Below the pieces are notes generated by a model. It was not told the DNA's origin, made no database searches, and was given only the letters and a program-made list of their open reading frames with translations. From contig DASZNF010000011.1 of assembly GCA_035551355.1 (NCBI GenBank), positions 18,682-82,681 of the forward strand: 64,000 bases of DNA, in the 5' to 3' direction. Within the stretch, counting starts at the first letter, position 1. Every line of letters begins with the position of its first letter. The DNA is from DATATV01 sp035551355. GTDB lineage: Bacteria; Actinomycetota; Actinomycetes; Mycobacteriales; Pseudonocardiaceae. Positions 19,129 through 27,538 of this stretch are shown one piece after another. Both the position numbers and the translations under genes were made by a program.

Positions 19129-19424
19129 TGTTCCTCCCCGAGGATGCGCGGCACGCGGAACCGGCCCTGTTCGGCGGCCGGCGCGCCGGCCAGTGCCTGC
19201 TGCTGGGTGAGCCCGGGGCGCACCACGTCCTCGCGGAACACATTGGTCAGCGGGACGGCGTGCGAGGTGGGCGGGATGTCGTCGGCGGCGACCTCGCCGA
19301 CCCGGGCCACCGACTGCAGGATCACGTCCAGCTGCCCGGCGAAGGTGTCCAGTTCGGTGTCGGACACGGCCAGCCGGGCCAACCGGGCCAGGTGCGCGAC
19401 CTCGTCGCGGGAAATGTTGGGCAC
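19125..19424 (-). CDS. gatC: Asp/Glu-tRNA amidotransferase subunit C
   Basis: GatC is the small belt-like subunit that holds GatA and GatB together. The 99-residue protein has the family pattern: ISRDEVAHLARLARLAVSDTELD at the start, then the ...LDVILQSVARVGEV helix and the extended PTSHAVPLTNVFREDV segment. GTG start. It is the first gene of the gat operon. Confidence 0.95.
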
Positions 19425-19719
19425 TGAGGGAACTCCGAATTTCGGGCTGCGGTGTTCACGGCGCCGACACCCGGAAAACGCTGGGTGTGACCTGCTGAGT
19501 CTATGGTGGCGGCGTTATCGGATTCGACCGGGTTGTCGGCGGGATCCGACCGGTCGCCAGGCCGGTGCTCCCGTCAGGCGGACGGGCGCTGCCGAGTGGG
19601 GGTCGAGTCTGTCACAATCGTCGGCCGGTGGTGGCGCCGTGAGGTTTCGCGGGTACTCGGCAGCCGCCAGTACCAGCGCGGACGGCAAGGTTCCGCGTAC
19701 AAAGCAGGAGGCGGACGCC

Positions 19720-20373
19720 TTGTCCTTCCTGATCCGGGTCCAGGTCCCGGATGTCCCCGGCACTCTGGGCGCGTTGGCCACCGCACTCGGCGAGGTGGGG
19801 GCCGACATCCTCAGCGTGGACGTGGTCGAGCGGGGCTCCGGGGCGGCCGTGGACGACCTGGTGGTCGAACTGCCCTCGGGCCGGCTGCCGGACGTGCTGA
19901 TCACCGCCGCCGAGTCGATCGAGGGCGTGCTGGTGGACGCGGTGCGGCCCTACGCCGGCATCCTGGACACCCATCGCGAGCTCGAACTGGTCGAGGAGGT
20001 CGCGGAGGAGCCCAAGAAGGGCCTGGTCACGTTCACCGAGGGCGTGCCCAAGATCGTCCGGGCGGGCTGGGCGCTGACCGTGTCGGCCGAGCCGAAGGGG
20101 GTGCGCGCGCTGGCCGCCAGCAGCGCCGCCCCGGGCACCGGCGGCCTTGAGCTGCCGTGGCTGCCGCTGGCCAAGGCGACCATCCTGGACGGCGACGAGG
20201 ACTGGGTCCCGCAGACCTGGCAGGAACTGGGCACCGAGCTGGCCGCGACCCCGCTGGGCAAACCCGATCGGGTGTTGTTGGTGGGCCGACCGGGTGGTCC
20301 GATGTTCCGCGCGGCCGAGGTGGCCCGGCTGGCTCACCTGGCCGGCATCGTGTCCGTAGTGCTGGACGGGTGA
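19720..20373 (+). CDS. ACT-domain protein (Rv3013-like)
   Basis: The 217-residue protein starts with an ACT domain (FLIRVQVPDVPGTLGALATALGEVGADILSVDVVERG) followed by a region of unknown fold ending in a second ligand-domain-like segment. M. tuberculosis Rv3013 sits between gatC and ligA in the same way. ACT domains bind amino acids; no enzyme domain is present, so it may be a sensor or regulatory subunit. I chose the TTG at 19720 because it gives the conserved beginning and has AGGAGG eight bases upstream; an in-frame GTG at 19639 would add 27 residues without similarity. The stop lies in a 25-bp tandem duplication. Confidence 0.85.
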   Translation: MSFLIRVQVPDVPGTLGALATALGEVGADILSVDVVERGSGAAVDDLVVELPSGRLPDVLITAAESIEGVLVDAVRPYAGILDTHRELELVEEVAEEPKKGLVTFTEGVPKIVRAGWALTVSAEPKGVRALAASSAAPGTGGLELPWLPLAKATILDGDEDWVPQTWQELGTELAATPLGKPDRVLLVGRPGGPMFRAAEVARLAHLAGIVSVVLDG

Positions 20374-20406
20374 TTCCTCGCTAGTGCTGGACGGGTGATT
20401 CCTCGC
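20357..20406. repeat. Perfect 25-bp tandem duplication at the ACT gene stop
   Basis: Two identical 25-bp units (20357-20381 and 20382-20406) abut. The first contains the last codons and TGA of the ACT-domain gene, and the second ends at the base before the ligA stop codon on the other strand. It looks like a recent local duplication. Confidence 0.93.
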
Positions 20407-22569
20407 TCACTTTTCGTCCCCGGCGCCTTCGGTGTCTTCGTTCGCAGCGGCCTCGTCTCCGGCAGGCAGCGCGACCTCGGCCGCCGCCTCCGGGCCGGAC
20501 TCCAGCAGCACCCGGAAACCGTCCTCGTCCAGCACCGGGACCTTCAGCTGCACCGCCTTGTCGTACTTGGTGCCCGGCGCGTCGCCGACCACCACGAAGG
20601 CGGTCTTCTTGGACACCGAGCCGGATGCCTTGCCACCACGCGAGGTGATCGACTCCTTGGCGTCGTCCCGGGAGAATCCGGTCAGCGACCCGGTCACCAC
20701 GATGGACAGGCCCTCCAGCGTGCGCGGCACCGACTCGTCCCGCTCGTCGACCATGCGCACCCCGGCCGCGCGCCACTTGCGCACCACCTCCCGGTGCCAG
20801 TCGACCGCGAACCACTCGCGCACCGCGGTGGCGATGGTCGGCCCGACCCCTTCGGCGCCGGCCAGTTCCTCTTCACCGGCCGCCTCGATCGCGTCCAGGG
20901 AACCGAATTCGCGGGCCAGCGCCTGGGCGGCGGTCGGTCCGACGTGCCGGATGGACAGCGCGACCAGCACCCTCCACAGTGGACGCTCCTTGGCCGAAGC
21001 GAGATTGTCCAGCAGCTTGGTCGCGTTCGCGGACAATTCACCGGCCTTGGTGCGGAACAGTTCCACCTCTTTGAGCTTGGCCGCGTCCAGGTCGAACACG
21101 TCGCCCTCGTCGGTCAGCGCGCCGGAGGACAGCAGCGCCGACGCCGCCTCGTAGCCGAGCACCTCGATGTCGAACCCGCCGCGCCCGGCCAGGTGGAACA
21201 ACCGCTCCCGCAGTTGCGCCGGGCAGGAGCGGGCGTTCGGGCAGCGGATGTCCTTGTCCCCCTCCTTCTCGTGGCGCAGCACGGTGCCGCACTCCGGGCA
21301 CACCACCGGCATCTGGAACTCGCGCTCGTCTCCGGTGCGCGCGGCCACCACCGGGCCCAGCACCTCGGGGATCACGTCCCCGGCCTTGCGGATCACCACC
21401 CGGTCGCCGATCAGCACGCCCTTGCGCACCACCTCGTCGGCGTTGTGCAACGTCGCCATGGCCACCGTGGAACCGGCCACCGTCACCGGCTCCATCACCG
21501 CGAACGGGGTGACCCGGCCCGTACGGCCCACGTTGACCTGGATGTCCAGCAGCGTGGTGGTGGCCTCCTCGGGCGGGTACTTGTACGCGGTGGCCCAGCG
21601 CGGAGCCCGGGACGTGGTGCCCATCCGGCGTTGCAGGGACACCTCGTCGACCTTGACCACCACGCCGTCGATCTCGTGCTCGGCGTCGTGCCGGTGCTCA
21701 CCCCAGTAGGTGATCTTCTCGACGATCTCGGCCAGTGCGGACACCACCGTGGTGTGCGCGGACACCGGCAGGCCCCAGGCGGCCAGCGCGCGGTAGGCGT
21801 CGGACTGGCGGGCCGGTTCGAAGCCCTCCCGCTTGCCGAGGCCGTGGCAGATCATCCGCAGCTTGCGGCCGGCGGTGACCCGGGGATCCTTCTGCCGCAA
21901 CGATCCGGCCGCGGTGTTGCGCGGATTGGCGAACGGCGGTTTGCCCGCCTCGACCAGGCTGGCGTTGAGCTCGGCGAAGTCCTCGACCCGGAAGAACACC
22001 TCGCCGCGCACCTCGACCAGCGCCGGCACGCCGAACTCCGCCGACTCGGCAAGCCGTTCGGGCACATCGCGCATGGTGCGCACGTTGAGCGTGACGTCCT
22101 CGCCGGTGCGCCCGTCGCCGCGGGTCAGCGCCCGGGTCAGCCGGCCGTTCTCGTAGAGCAGATTGATGGCCAGCCCGTCGATCTTGAGCTCGCACAGGTA
22201 GTGCGCGTCCCCGATCTCCTTGCGCACCCGCTCATACCAGGTGGCCAGTTCCTCGGTGTCGAACACGTTGTCCAGGCTGAGCATCCGCTCCAGGTGGTCG
22301 TGCGCGACGAACTCGGTGGAGAAGGTGCCACCGACCTGCTGGGTGGGCGAACCGGGGGTGGCCAGCGCCGGGTACCGCTCCTCGATCTGCTGCAACTCGC
22401 CCAGCAGCGCGTCGAACTCGCCGTCGGTGACGGTCGGATCGTCCAGCACGTAGTACCGGAACTGGTGGCCGCGGACCTCCTCGGCCAGCGCCTGATGCCG
22501 CTCGCGCACCTCGGCCGGCACGTCGGCCGGTTCCCCGGCCCCGGGCCGCTGCTCTTCGTTGCTGGTCAC
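20407..22569 (-). CDS. ligA: NAD+-dependent DNA ligase LigA
   Basis: LigA seals nicks during replication and repair through an enzyme-AMP intermediate. The 720-residue protein has all usual parts: domain Ia and adenylation domain with catalytic Lys129 (CELKIDGLA), OB fold, a four-Cys zinc finger beginning CPECG near 410, helix-hairpin-helix motifs, and a C-terminal BRCT domain (LEGLSIVVTGSL through about 690). A short acidic tail follows. GTG start. The codons P-L-W-R-V carry a TCCACWGTGGA palindrome at 20973-20983. Confidence 0.98.
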   Translation of the reverse strand: MTSNEEQRPGAGEPADVPAEVRERHQALAEEVRGHQFRYYVLDDPTVTDGEFDALLGELQQIEERYPALATPGSPTQQVGGTFSTEFVAHDHLERMLSLDNVFDTEELATWYERVRKEIGDAHYLCELKIDGLAINLLYENGRLTRALTRGDGRTGEDVTLNVRTMRDVPERLAESAEFGVPALVEVRGEVFFRVEDFAELNASLVEAGKPPFANPRNTAAGSLRQKDPRVTAGRKLRMICHGLGKREGFEPARQSDAYRALAAWGLPVSAHTTVVSALAEIVEKITYWGEHRHDAEHEIDGVVVKVDEVSLQRRMGTTSRAPRWATAYKYPPEEATTTLLDIQVNVGRTGRVTPFAVMEPVTVAGSTVAMATLHNADEVVRKGVLIGDRVVIRKAGDVIPEVLGPVVAARTGDEREFQMPVVCPECGTVLRHEKEGDKDIRCPNARSCPAQLRERLFHLAGRGGFDIEVLGYEAASALLSSGALTDEGDVFDLDAAKLKEVELFRTKAGELSANATKLLDNLASAKERPLWRVLVALSIRHVGPTAAQALAREFGSLDAIEAAGEEELAGAEGVGPTIATAVREWFAVDWHREVVRKWRAAGVRMVDERDESVPRTLEGLSIVVTGSLTGFSRDDAKESITSRGGKASGSVSKKTAFVVVGDAPGTKYDKAVQLKVPVLDEDGFRVLLESGPEAAAEVALPAGDEAAANEDTEGAGDEK

Positions 22570-22584
22570 GGCCTAGAAGAGTAG

Positions 22585-23307
22585 TCAGTCGGGCAGACAT
22601 TCCCCAGGTGCCGCATCGCCGTCCGGCGGGTCTTCCGAGTTTTCCCCCAGCCCGGTGACGAGAGCCCGCAGTTCACCCAGGGTGATGGCGTTTTCCGGCC
22701 GTTCCAGCGCGGTCTCCACCCGGCGCAGCCGCTCGCCCGCGACCCGCTCGCCGAGGGTGGCGTCCAGCGGCAGGAAGGTCATCGCGGTCTGCGCGTTCTC
22801 GTCCAGTTCGTGCAGCTCCGGGTGGTACACCGCGACGTCGACCACGCCCTCGGACTGGTCCACCTGGGCGGTGACCCGGATGTCGGCCAGGCTGATTCGG
22901 TGGCCGGCCAGGTTCACCGTGACCTCGGCCGGATCGGGCACCGGCGGCACCGAGTCGTGGTACTCCCAGATCGGGTCCTCCGGCGGCGCCTCGGCCCGCC
23001 AGGCGTCGGTGTAGGGGCGCAGGTCCGGGTCCTCCTGGCCGGTCAGCACCAGGGCGTAGATGGCGCGCTGCCCGCGTTCCAGGGAGAACTGCAGATCCGG
23101 ATGGATGTCCGCGACCGCCTCACAAAGCTGGTTCTCCACCCGGTTGGGCGCGCGATCGCCGAGCGCCGCGTTGATGTCCGGCAGCAACTCGTGCCACCGG
23201 GCCCAGAACCGCCGCGCCGACCCGGCCGGGTCGACCAGCGCGACCGGCTCGTCCGGCACGGGCGTGTCCCCCGCGTTGTCGCGCTTGCCTCGGCGAAACC
23301 ACCCCAT
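22585..23307 (-). CDS. Conserved hypothetical protein
   Basis: The 240-residue cytosolic protein has no signal or membrane segment. After a basic, polar start it shows RRFWARWHELLPDINAAL, then NQLCEAVADIHPDLQFSLE and WEYHDSVPPVPDP, a set of motifs I associate with uncharacterised actinobacterial proteins but cannot name. An acidic Pro-rich tail follows. I chose the ATG at 23307; a longer frame from 23397 begins inside an A+T-poor intergenic stretch with no ribosome site. It ends 16 bp before ligA and may be co-transcribed with it. Confidence 0.7.
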   Translation of the reverse strand: MGWFRRGKRDNAGDTPVPDEPVALVDPAGSARRFWARWHELLPDINAALGDRAPNRVENQLCEAVADIHPDLQFSLERGQRAIYALVLTGQEDPDLRPYTDAWRAEAPPEDPIWEYHDSVPPVPDPAEVTVNLAGHRISLADIRVTAQVDQSEGVVDVAVYHPELHELDENAQTAMTFLPLDATLGERVAGERLRRVETALERPENAITLGELRALVTGLGENSEDPPDGDAAPGECLPD

Positions 23308-23382
23308 GCCGCGCCACGCTACCGTCCGGCCGCGCCGCCCGCCGCCGGTTCGCCCCATCCCGGCAACGGTTTTTCCCGGTAA

Positions 23383-23395
23383 GTCCACAGTGGAC
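23383..23395. repeat. Intergenic copy of the GTCCACAGTGGAC palindrome
   Basis: The only non-coding full copy of a dispersed palindrome, TCCACWGTGGA. Other full copies begin at 9082, 16327, 20973, 29164, 29907, 37825, 40781 and 59264; a one-mismatch copy is at 31590-31600, and a bare CCACTGTGG core lies in the ilvB attenuator at 3948-3956. See the finding on this motif. Confidence 0.9.
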
Positions 23396-23407
23396 AAACC
23401 GACGGCC

Positions 23408-24463
23408 TCACCACGACTCGGGCGGTTCGACGAACGCGCGGCCCAGGTCCCTGGCCAGGCCCAGCGCCTTGGTCGCCCAGCTCACGGTGGCCCCGGCCAG
23501 CCCGCAGCAGGGGGTGGCCAGCGCCCGCTGGGCCAGCAGGGACCGGTTGAACCCGAGCCGGTCGACCAGCCGCAGCGCCGGACCGGCGGCGGCCCGCAAG
23601 CTCGGTGGGGCGGCCGGTTCGACGCCCGGCACCAGGCCGAGCAGCAGGGTCGCCCCGGCGTCCCACACGGTGCCGATCTCGTCCCACAGTTCGGCGCCCG
23701 CGTCGTCCAACAGCGTGGCGTCCAGCGCGAGCGCGTCCGCGCCTGCGGCGCGCAGCAGGGTGACCGGCGGGCGGGCCGCGCAGCAGTGCACGATCACCGG
23801 CGCGCCGGTTGCCTTGCGGGCCGCGGAAATCACCGTGGCCAGCGTGTCCCGGGCCTCGGGCTCGGCCACCGGGGCCACCCGGCCCAGCTTCGACGGCGTG
23901 GGCAGCGATCCGGCCAGCACCGCGGGCAGAGTCGGCTCGTCGAACTGCACCACCACCGTGGCCCCGGTGCGCTCGGCGACCTCGCTCACGTATCCGCGCA
24001 GCCCCTCGGCCAGCGACTCGGTGAACTCGCGCAGCGCGCCGGGATCGGTGAGCGCCCGGTGCCCCCGAGCCAGTTCGATGCCCGCGGTCAGCGTCCACGG
24101 CCCGGGCAACTGCACCTTCACCACACCCGGTCGGGCCCGGGTTTCGTCGAGCACCTCCTGGATGGCGTCGAAGTCACGGCGCATCAGGTCCACCGCGCGC
24201 CGGCTGTCCATGCCGGGCCGGGCGGTCACCCGGTAGCCCGAGGGCACCACCTCGATGGGCAGATCCACCAGCACCGCGGCGGCCCGCCCGATGAGGTCCG
24301 CGCCGACGCCCCGGGCGGGCAGCTCGGGCAGGCACGGGAGGTCGGGCAGCTCGCCGACGACGATCCGGGCGGCCTCCACCGGATTCACCCCCGGCATCGA
24401 GCCGATGGCTGTGGCCCGCCCGGCGGGCCAGTTGAACGATTGCGCGGTTTCCGACACGCGCAT
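23408..24463 (-). CDS. MetE-like cobalamin-independent methionine synthase family protein
   Basis: The 351-residue protein corresponds to the C-terminal catalytic half of cobalamin-independent methionine synthase. It shows GSMPGVNPVEA near the start, VQLPGPWTLTAG, VQFDEPTLP, and candidate zinc ligands in VIVHCC and in TPCCGLAG. Full MetE is about 750 residues, so this short form is not the canonical enzyme; similar stand-alone proteins (M. tuberculosis Rv3015c, also beside ligA) may use other methyl donors such as methylcobalamin-like or thiol substrates. The ATG has GGGAG upstream. It is divergent from the PTS IIB gene. Confidence 0.85.
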   Translation of the reverse strand: MRVSETAQSFNWPAGRATAIGSMPGVNPVEAARIVVGELPDLPCLPELPARGVGADLIGRAAAVLVDLPIEVVPSGYRVTARPGMDSRRAVDLMRRDFDAIQEVLDETRARPGVVKVQLPGPWTLTAGIELARGHRALTDPGALREFTESLAEGLRGYVSEVAERTGATVVVQFDEPTLPAVLAGSLPTPSKLGRVAPVAEPEARDTLATVISAARKATGAPVIVHCCAARPPVTLLRAAGADALALDATLLDDAGAELWDEIGTVWDAGATLLLGLVPGVEPAAPPSLRAAAGPALRLVDRLGFNRSLLAQRALATPCCGLAGATVSWATKALGLARDLGRAFVEPPESW

Positions 24464-24484
24464 TGCCTATCACTCCCGAGGCCG

Positions 24485-24513
24485 TTGTCGCCGATCGGGC
24501 CGACCGGTAGCGT
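24485..24513 (+). promoter_or_regulatory. Candidate promoter for PTS IIB gene
   Basis: TTGTCG (24485-24490) and TAGCGT (24508-24513) are separated by 17 bp and lie 35 bp before the IIB start, with GGAGG between. Confidence 0.6.
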
Positions 24514-24547
24514 TGCCCGGTCAGGCTGCAGGGAGGTACGACCGGAC

Positions 24548-25039
24548 ATGCCCGTCAAGCACATGCGTATCGACAACCGGCTGATCCACGGTCAGGTCAC
24601 CGTGGCCTGGGTCGGCAACATCGGCGCGAACCACCTGATCGTGGCCAATGACGAGGTGGCCGCGGACGAGTTCCAGCGGGTGCTGCTGCCGCAGGCGGCG
24701 CGGGGCGTGCGCACCTCGGTGCTGTCCGTCGCGGACGCCATCAGGCACCTGCAGTCCCCGCAGGCCGACGGCGAGAACATCATGATCCTGGCCAAGTTCC
24801 CGGCCGACGCGCTGGCGTTGCTGGAGGCCGGGGTCAAGCCCCAGGTGGTGAACGTGGGCAACCAGGCGCCCAAGCCGGGCACCAAGTTCACCATGGTGAC
24901 CCGGTCCATCTCGGCCACCGCCGAGGACGCCGCGACCTACCGCCGGATCGCCGAGCTGACCGGTGAGCTGCGCTCGCAGATGATGCCGACCGACCGGCCG
25001 GATGACTTCCTTCGCCTGCTGGGCAAGAAAAAGCTCTGA
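24548..25039 (+). CDS. PTS mannose/fructose/sorbose-family IIB component
   Basis: The 163-residue cytosolic protein carries the phosphorylatable His14 in the family motif DNRLIHGQV. It relays phosphate from IIA to the sugar entering through IIC/IID. Later motifs (VANDEVAADEFQR, VNVGNQAPKPGTKF) fit the IIB(Man) fold. The ATG has GGAGG upstream. The gene is separated from IIC-IID-IIA by 210 bp that hold a second promoter, so the set can be expressed from two start points. No EI or HPr gene is in the window. Mannose-family PTS is uncommon in actinomycetes. Confidence 0.93.
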   Translation: MPVKHMRIDNRLIHGQVTVAWVGNIGANHLIVANDEVAADEFQRVLLPQAARGVRTSVLSVADAIRHLQSPQADGENIMILAKFPADALALLEAGVKPQVVNVGNQAPKPGTKFTMVTRSISATAEDAATYRRIAELTGELRSQMMPTDRPDDFLRLLGKKKL

Positions 25040-25113
25040 GCTTTCCGCACCCCGCCACCGCGGACTCGATCGGTCTCAATGAGGTTGAGTCGTCAATTAT
25101 TCACCAATGCATG

Positions 25114-25129
25114 GTGACATGCCGGTAAC
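25114..25129. promoter_or_regulatory. GTGAC-N6-GTAAC palindrome upstream of PTS genes (low confidence)
   Basis: One mismatch from GTTAC-N6-GTAAC, the palindrome before ccr. It lies 17 bp before the -35 element of the IIC promoter. It may be chance, since this spacer is A+T-rich. Confidence 0.3.
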
Positions 25130-25145
25130 ATCCAACATGGATTCC

Positions 25146-25173
25146 TTGACTGGTCAGCCTTCGATGTTAGTCT
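25146..25173 (+). promoter_or_regulatory. Promoter of PTS IIC-IID-IIA operon
   Basis: TTGACT (25146-25151) and TAGTCT (25168-25173) are 16 bp apart; transcription would begin near 25180, just before the dre-like operator. Confidence 0.7.
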
Positions 25174-25190
25174 GCCGTGAGATCTAGATC

Positions 25191-25206
25191 ACTGGTCTAG
25201 TCCACA
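25191..25206. promoter_or_regulatory. DasR-type dre operator
   Basis: The 16-mer ACTGGTCTAGTCCACA matches the Streptomyces DasR-responsive element ACTGGTCTAGACCACT at 14 of 16 positions. It lies about 11 bp after the predicted start of transcription and 44 bp before the IIC gene, a position where a GntR/HutC-type repressor would block transcription. DasR responds to glucosamine-6-phosphate in Streptomyces; the regulator here is not in the window. Confidence 0.75.
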
Positions 25207-25249
25207 TCGAGATCCCCAAGGCATCCGAATATCGAAAGCGGGGGCGCGA

Positions 25250-26068
25250 ATGCTGATCGCGCTGTTGCTCACCCTGTGGGTCATTCTCTGCACCTACGAC
25301 ATGCTCGGTCCACTTCTGGTCTATGCCAGCCGAGCCCTCATCGCCGGAACCGTCGCCGGACTCATCGTCGGAGACCTGCCGCTGGGCATGGCCATCGGCG
25401 GCACCCTGGAACTGGCCTCCCTCGGCGTCTACACCTACGGCGGCGCCACGATTCCGGACTACACCACCGGCGCGATCATCGGCACCGCACTGGCGCACGC
25501 CTCGCCCGGCGACTTCACCCACCAGTTGGCCATCGGCCTCGGCCTGGGCATCCCGGCCGCACTGCTGCTGACCGCACTGGACCCGATCGGCCGGTTCCTG
25601 CCGACCTTCTGGATCCACCGCGCGGACCGGGCCGCACTGGAGGGCCGCACCCGGGAGATGACCGTCCTGCACTGGACCGGATTCATCCCGTGGGCGGCGG
25701 TGCGGGCCATTCCCACGTTCCTGGCCGCGTACTTCCTCAACAGCAGCGCGGTCACGAATATCGAGAAGGCCATTCCGACCGGCTTCATCAACGGGCTCGG
25801 ACTGGTCGGCGCGATCCTGCCCGCGGTCGGTTTCGCCATGCTGTTGCGACTGCTGCCGGTCGCGAAGTACTGGTACATGCTGTTGATCGGCTATGTGCTC
25901 TACGCCTACCTGAAGGTGCCGATGCTGGGCATCGCGTTGTTCGGCGTGGCCGTCGCGTTCATCTTCGTCACGCTCAAACCGAGCGACCCGGCCAGCACGG
26001 CAACGAGCAGTGCGCCGAACGATCCGGCCCCAACGTCGGGCACCCCAGCGGAGGCCAGCGATGTCTGA
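25250..26068 (+). CDS. PTS mannose-family IIC component
   Basis: The 272-residue integral membrane protein has about seven or eight hydrophobic segments and the IIC(Man) features GDLPLGMAIGGTLELASLGV and an Ala/Pro/Ser-rich cytosolic tail. With IID it forms the sugar channel. Ribosome site is weak (G-rich stretch before the ATG). Its 3' end overlaps the start of IID by eight bases. Confidence 0.92.
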   Translation: MLIALLLTLWVILCTYDMLGPLLVYASRALIAGTVAGLIVGDLPLGMAIGGTLELASLGVYTYGGATIPDYTTGAIIGTALAHASPGDFTHQLAIGLGLGIPAALLLTALDPIGRFLPTFWIHRADRAALEGRTREMTVLHWTGFIPWAAVRAIPTFLAAYFLNSSAVTNIEKAIPTGFINGLGLVGAILPAVGFAMLLRLLPVAKYWYMLLIGYVLYAYLKVPMLGIALFGVAVAFIFVTLKPSDPASTATSSAPNDPAPTSGTPAEASDV

Positions 26069-26957
26069 ACAAACCATCCAGCGGCGCGAGGAGCAGCCCT
26101 CCACCATCGCGCTCACCCGCCGGGTGCTCAACCGGGCGTTCTGGCGCTACGTCATGGCGTTCGAGATCTCCTGGAACTACGAACGCATGCAGGCGCTCGG
26201 GTTCTGCTGGGCGATGATCCCGGTGCTGCGCCACCTCAACCCGGACGACAACAAGTTCGCCGCGGCCATGCAGCGGCACCTGGTGTTCTTCAACACCTCC
26301 AAGGTGGTCGGCGGACCGCTGATCCTGGGCACCACCATCGCCATGGAAGAAGCCGGGTCGGCGACATCGGCCGACGGCGTCAAGGTGGCCATGATGGGCC
26401 CGATGGCCGGTATCGGCGACACCATCACCTTCGCGCTGTACAACAGCATCATCTTCTCCATCGGTGCGAACTGGGCCATCGAGGGCAAGGTCATCGGCCC
26501 GATCTTCACCGCCGTGCTGGTGCTGATCCCCTACCTGGTGGTGCGCCGCTGGCAGTTCAACCTGGGGTACAAGGAGGGCAAGAACCTGGTCACCCGGTTG
26601 TCCACGGGTGCGCTGACCAAGGTCAACGAGGGCGCGACCATTCTGGGCATGGTGGTGCTCGGCGGATTCATCCCGAGCATCGTGAAAATGGTGACCACGC
26701 TGACCTACAAGCAGAACATCACCACCACCACGGCCACCGGTGGCAAGCACGTGGTCACCCAGGCGGTGCCCATCCAGACGCAGCTGGACACGGTGCTGCC
26801 GTATCTGCTGCCGGTCGCGGTGACCGCGTTCGTGTACTGGCTGTTGCGGAAGTTCAACCTGAATCCGATCTGGGCCATCGTGGTCGTGTTCGTGATCGGC
26901 TTGGGGTTGGGCTGGTTCGGCTGGTTCGCCAAGGCACTGCCCGGAGCAACATCGTAA
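26061..26957 (+). CDS. PTS mannose-family IID component
   Basis: The 298-residue protein has the IID(Man) pattern: WNYERMQALGFCWAMIPVL, then FFNTSKVVGGPLILGTTIAMEE and MMGPMAGIGDTI, with C-terminal membrane segments. I chose the ATG at 26061, inside the IIC end, because it gives a normal N-terminus; an earlier in-frame codon only adds a basic shadow of IIC. The TAA stop overlaps the IIA ATG by one base. Confidence 0.93.
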   Translation: MSEQTIQRREEQPSTIALTRRVLNRAFWRYVMAFEISWNYERMQALGFCWAMIPVLRHLNPDDNKFAAAMQRHLVFFNTSKVVGGPLILGTTIAMEEAGSATSADGVKVAMMGPMAGIGDTITFALYNSIIFSIGANWAIEGKVIGPIFTAVLVLIPYLVVRRWQFNLGYKEGKNLVTRLSTGALTKVNEGATILGMVVLGGFIPSIVKMVTTLTYKQNITTTTATGGKHVVTQAVPIQTQLDTVLPYLLPVAVTAFVYWLLRKFNLNPIWAIVVVFVIGLGLGWFGWFAKALPGATS

Positions 26958-27376
26958 TGGCGGTTCCGGTGGTGTTCGTGGGCCACGGCGGCATCGCCGC
27001 CGGGGTCCGCGACGCCGTGTGCATGATCCTCGGCGACCAGCCCGGCCTCGGCACGGTTTCGCTGCCGCCCAATGGAAGCACGGAAGAGCTGGCCGAGCAG
27101 TTGCAGGCTGAACTGGCTCGGCTCCGCGCAGCAGACGGCGAGGCGCTGGTGCTGGCCGATTTGATGGGCGGCAGCCCGGCCAACGCGGTCGGAGCGCTGG
27201 CCATGCGGACCCCGGCACTGCAGTTGGTGTCCGGGTTGAACCTGCCGATGGCACTGGAAGTGTTGACCAGTACGGAAACCACTGCGGCCGGGCTGGCCGA
27301 GGTGGCGCTGCGGGCCGGCCGGGAGGGTGTGCTGGACGTGGCTGGCCGGCTGCGCGAGGCAATGCGCTCGTCCTGA
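26957..27376 (+). CDS. PTS mannose-family IIA component
   Basis: The 139-residue cytosolic protein has the IIA(Man) start with phosphorylatable His10 (VVFVGHGGIA) and the LADLMGGSPANA motif. It takes phosphate from HPr and passes it to His14 of IIB. Translation is coupled to IID through TAATG. Confidence 0.93.
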   Translation: MAVPVVFVGHGGIAAGVRDAVCMILGDQPGLGTVSLPPNGSTEELAEQLQAELARLRAADGEALVLADLMGGSPANAVGALAMRTPALQLVSGLNLPMALEVLTSTETTAAGLAEVALRAGREGVLDVAGRLREAMRSS

Positions 27377-27405
27377 CGGGGGGTTGTCCCTGATCCTGGT
27401 CCCCG

Positions 27406-27502
27406 CCTGTTCAAACCTGTCCATTCATCCGGCACAAGTTGCGCGGCACGCAAGTTCCGCAAAACACATATCCGCACACAGCCTGTTCGAGCCTGTCCAG
27501 TC
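27406..27502. repeat. Imperfect 22-bp direct repeat after the PTS operon
   Basis: Copies at 27406-27427 and 27481-27502 agree at 19 of 22 positions (GCCTGTTCRARCCTGTCC core). They flank a short A+T-richer segment in the 162-bp gap before the dehydratase gene. Function unknown. Confidence 0.7.
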
Positions 27503-27538
27503 GCATGCGCGGCGGTACTGGCGCTTCGCCGCTCGCGG

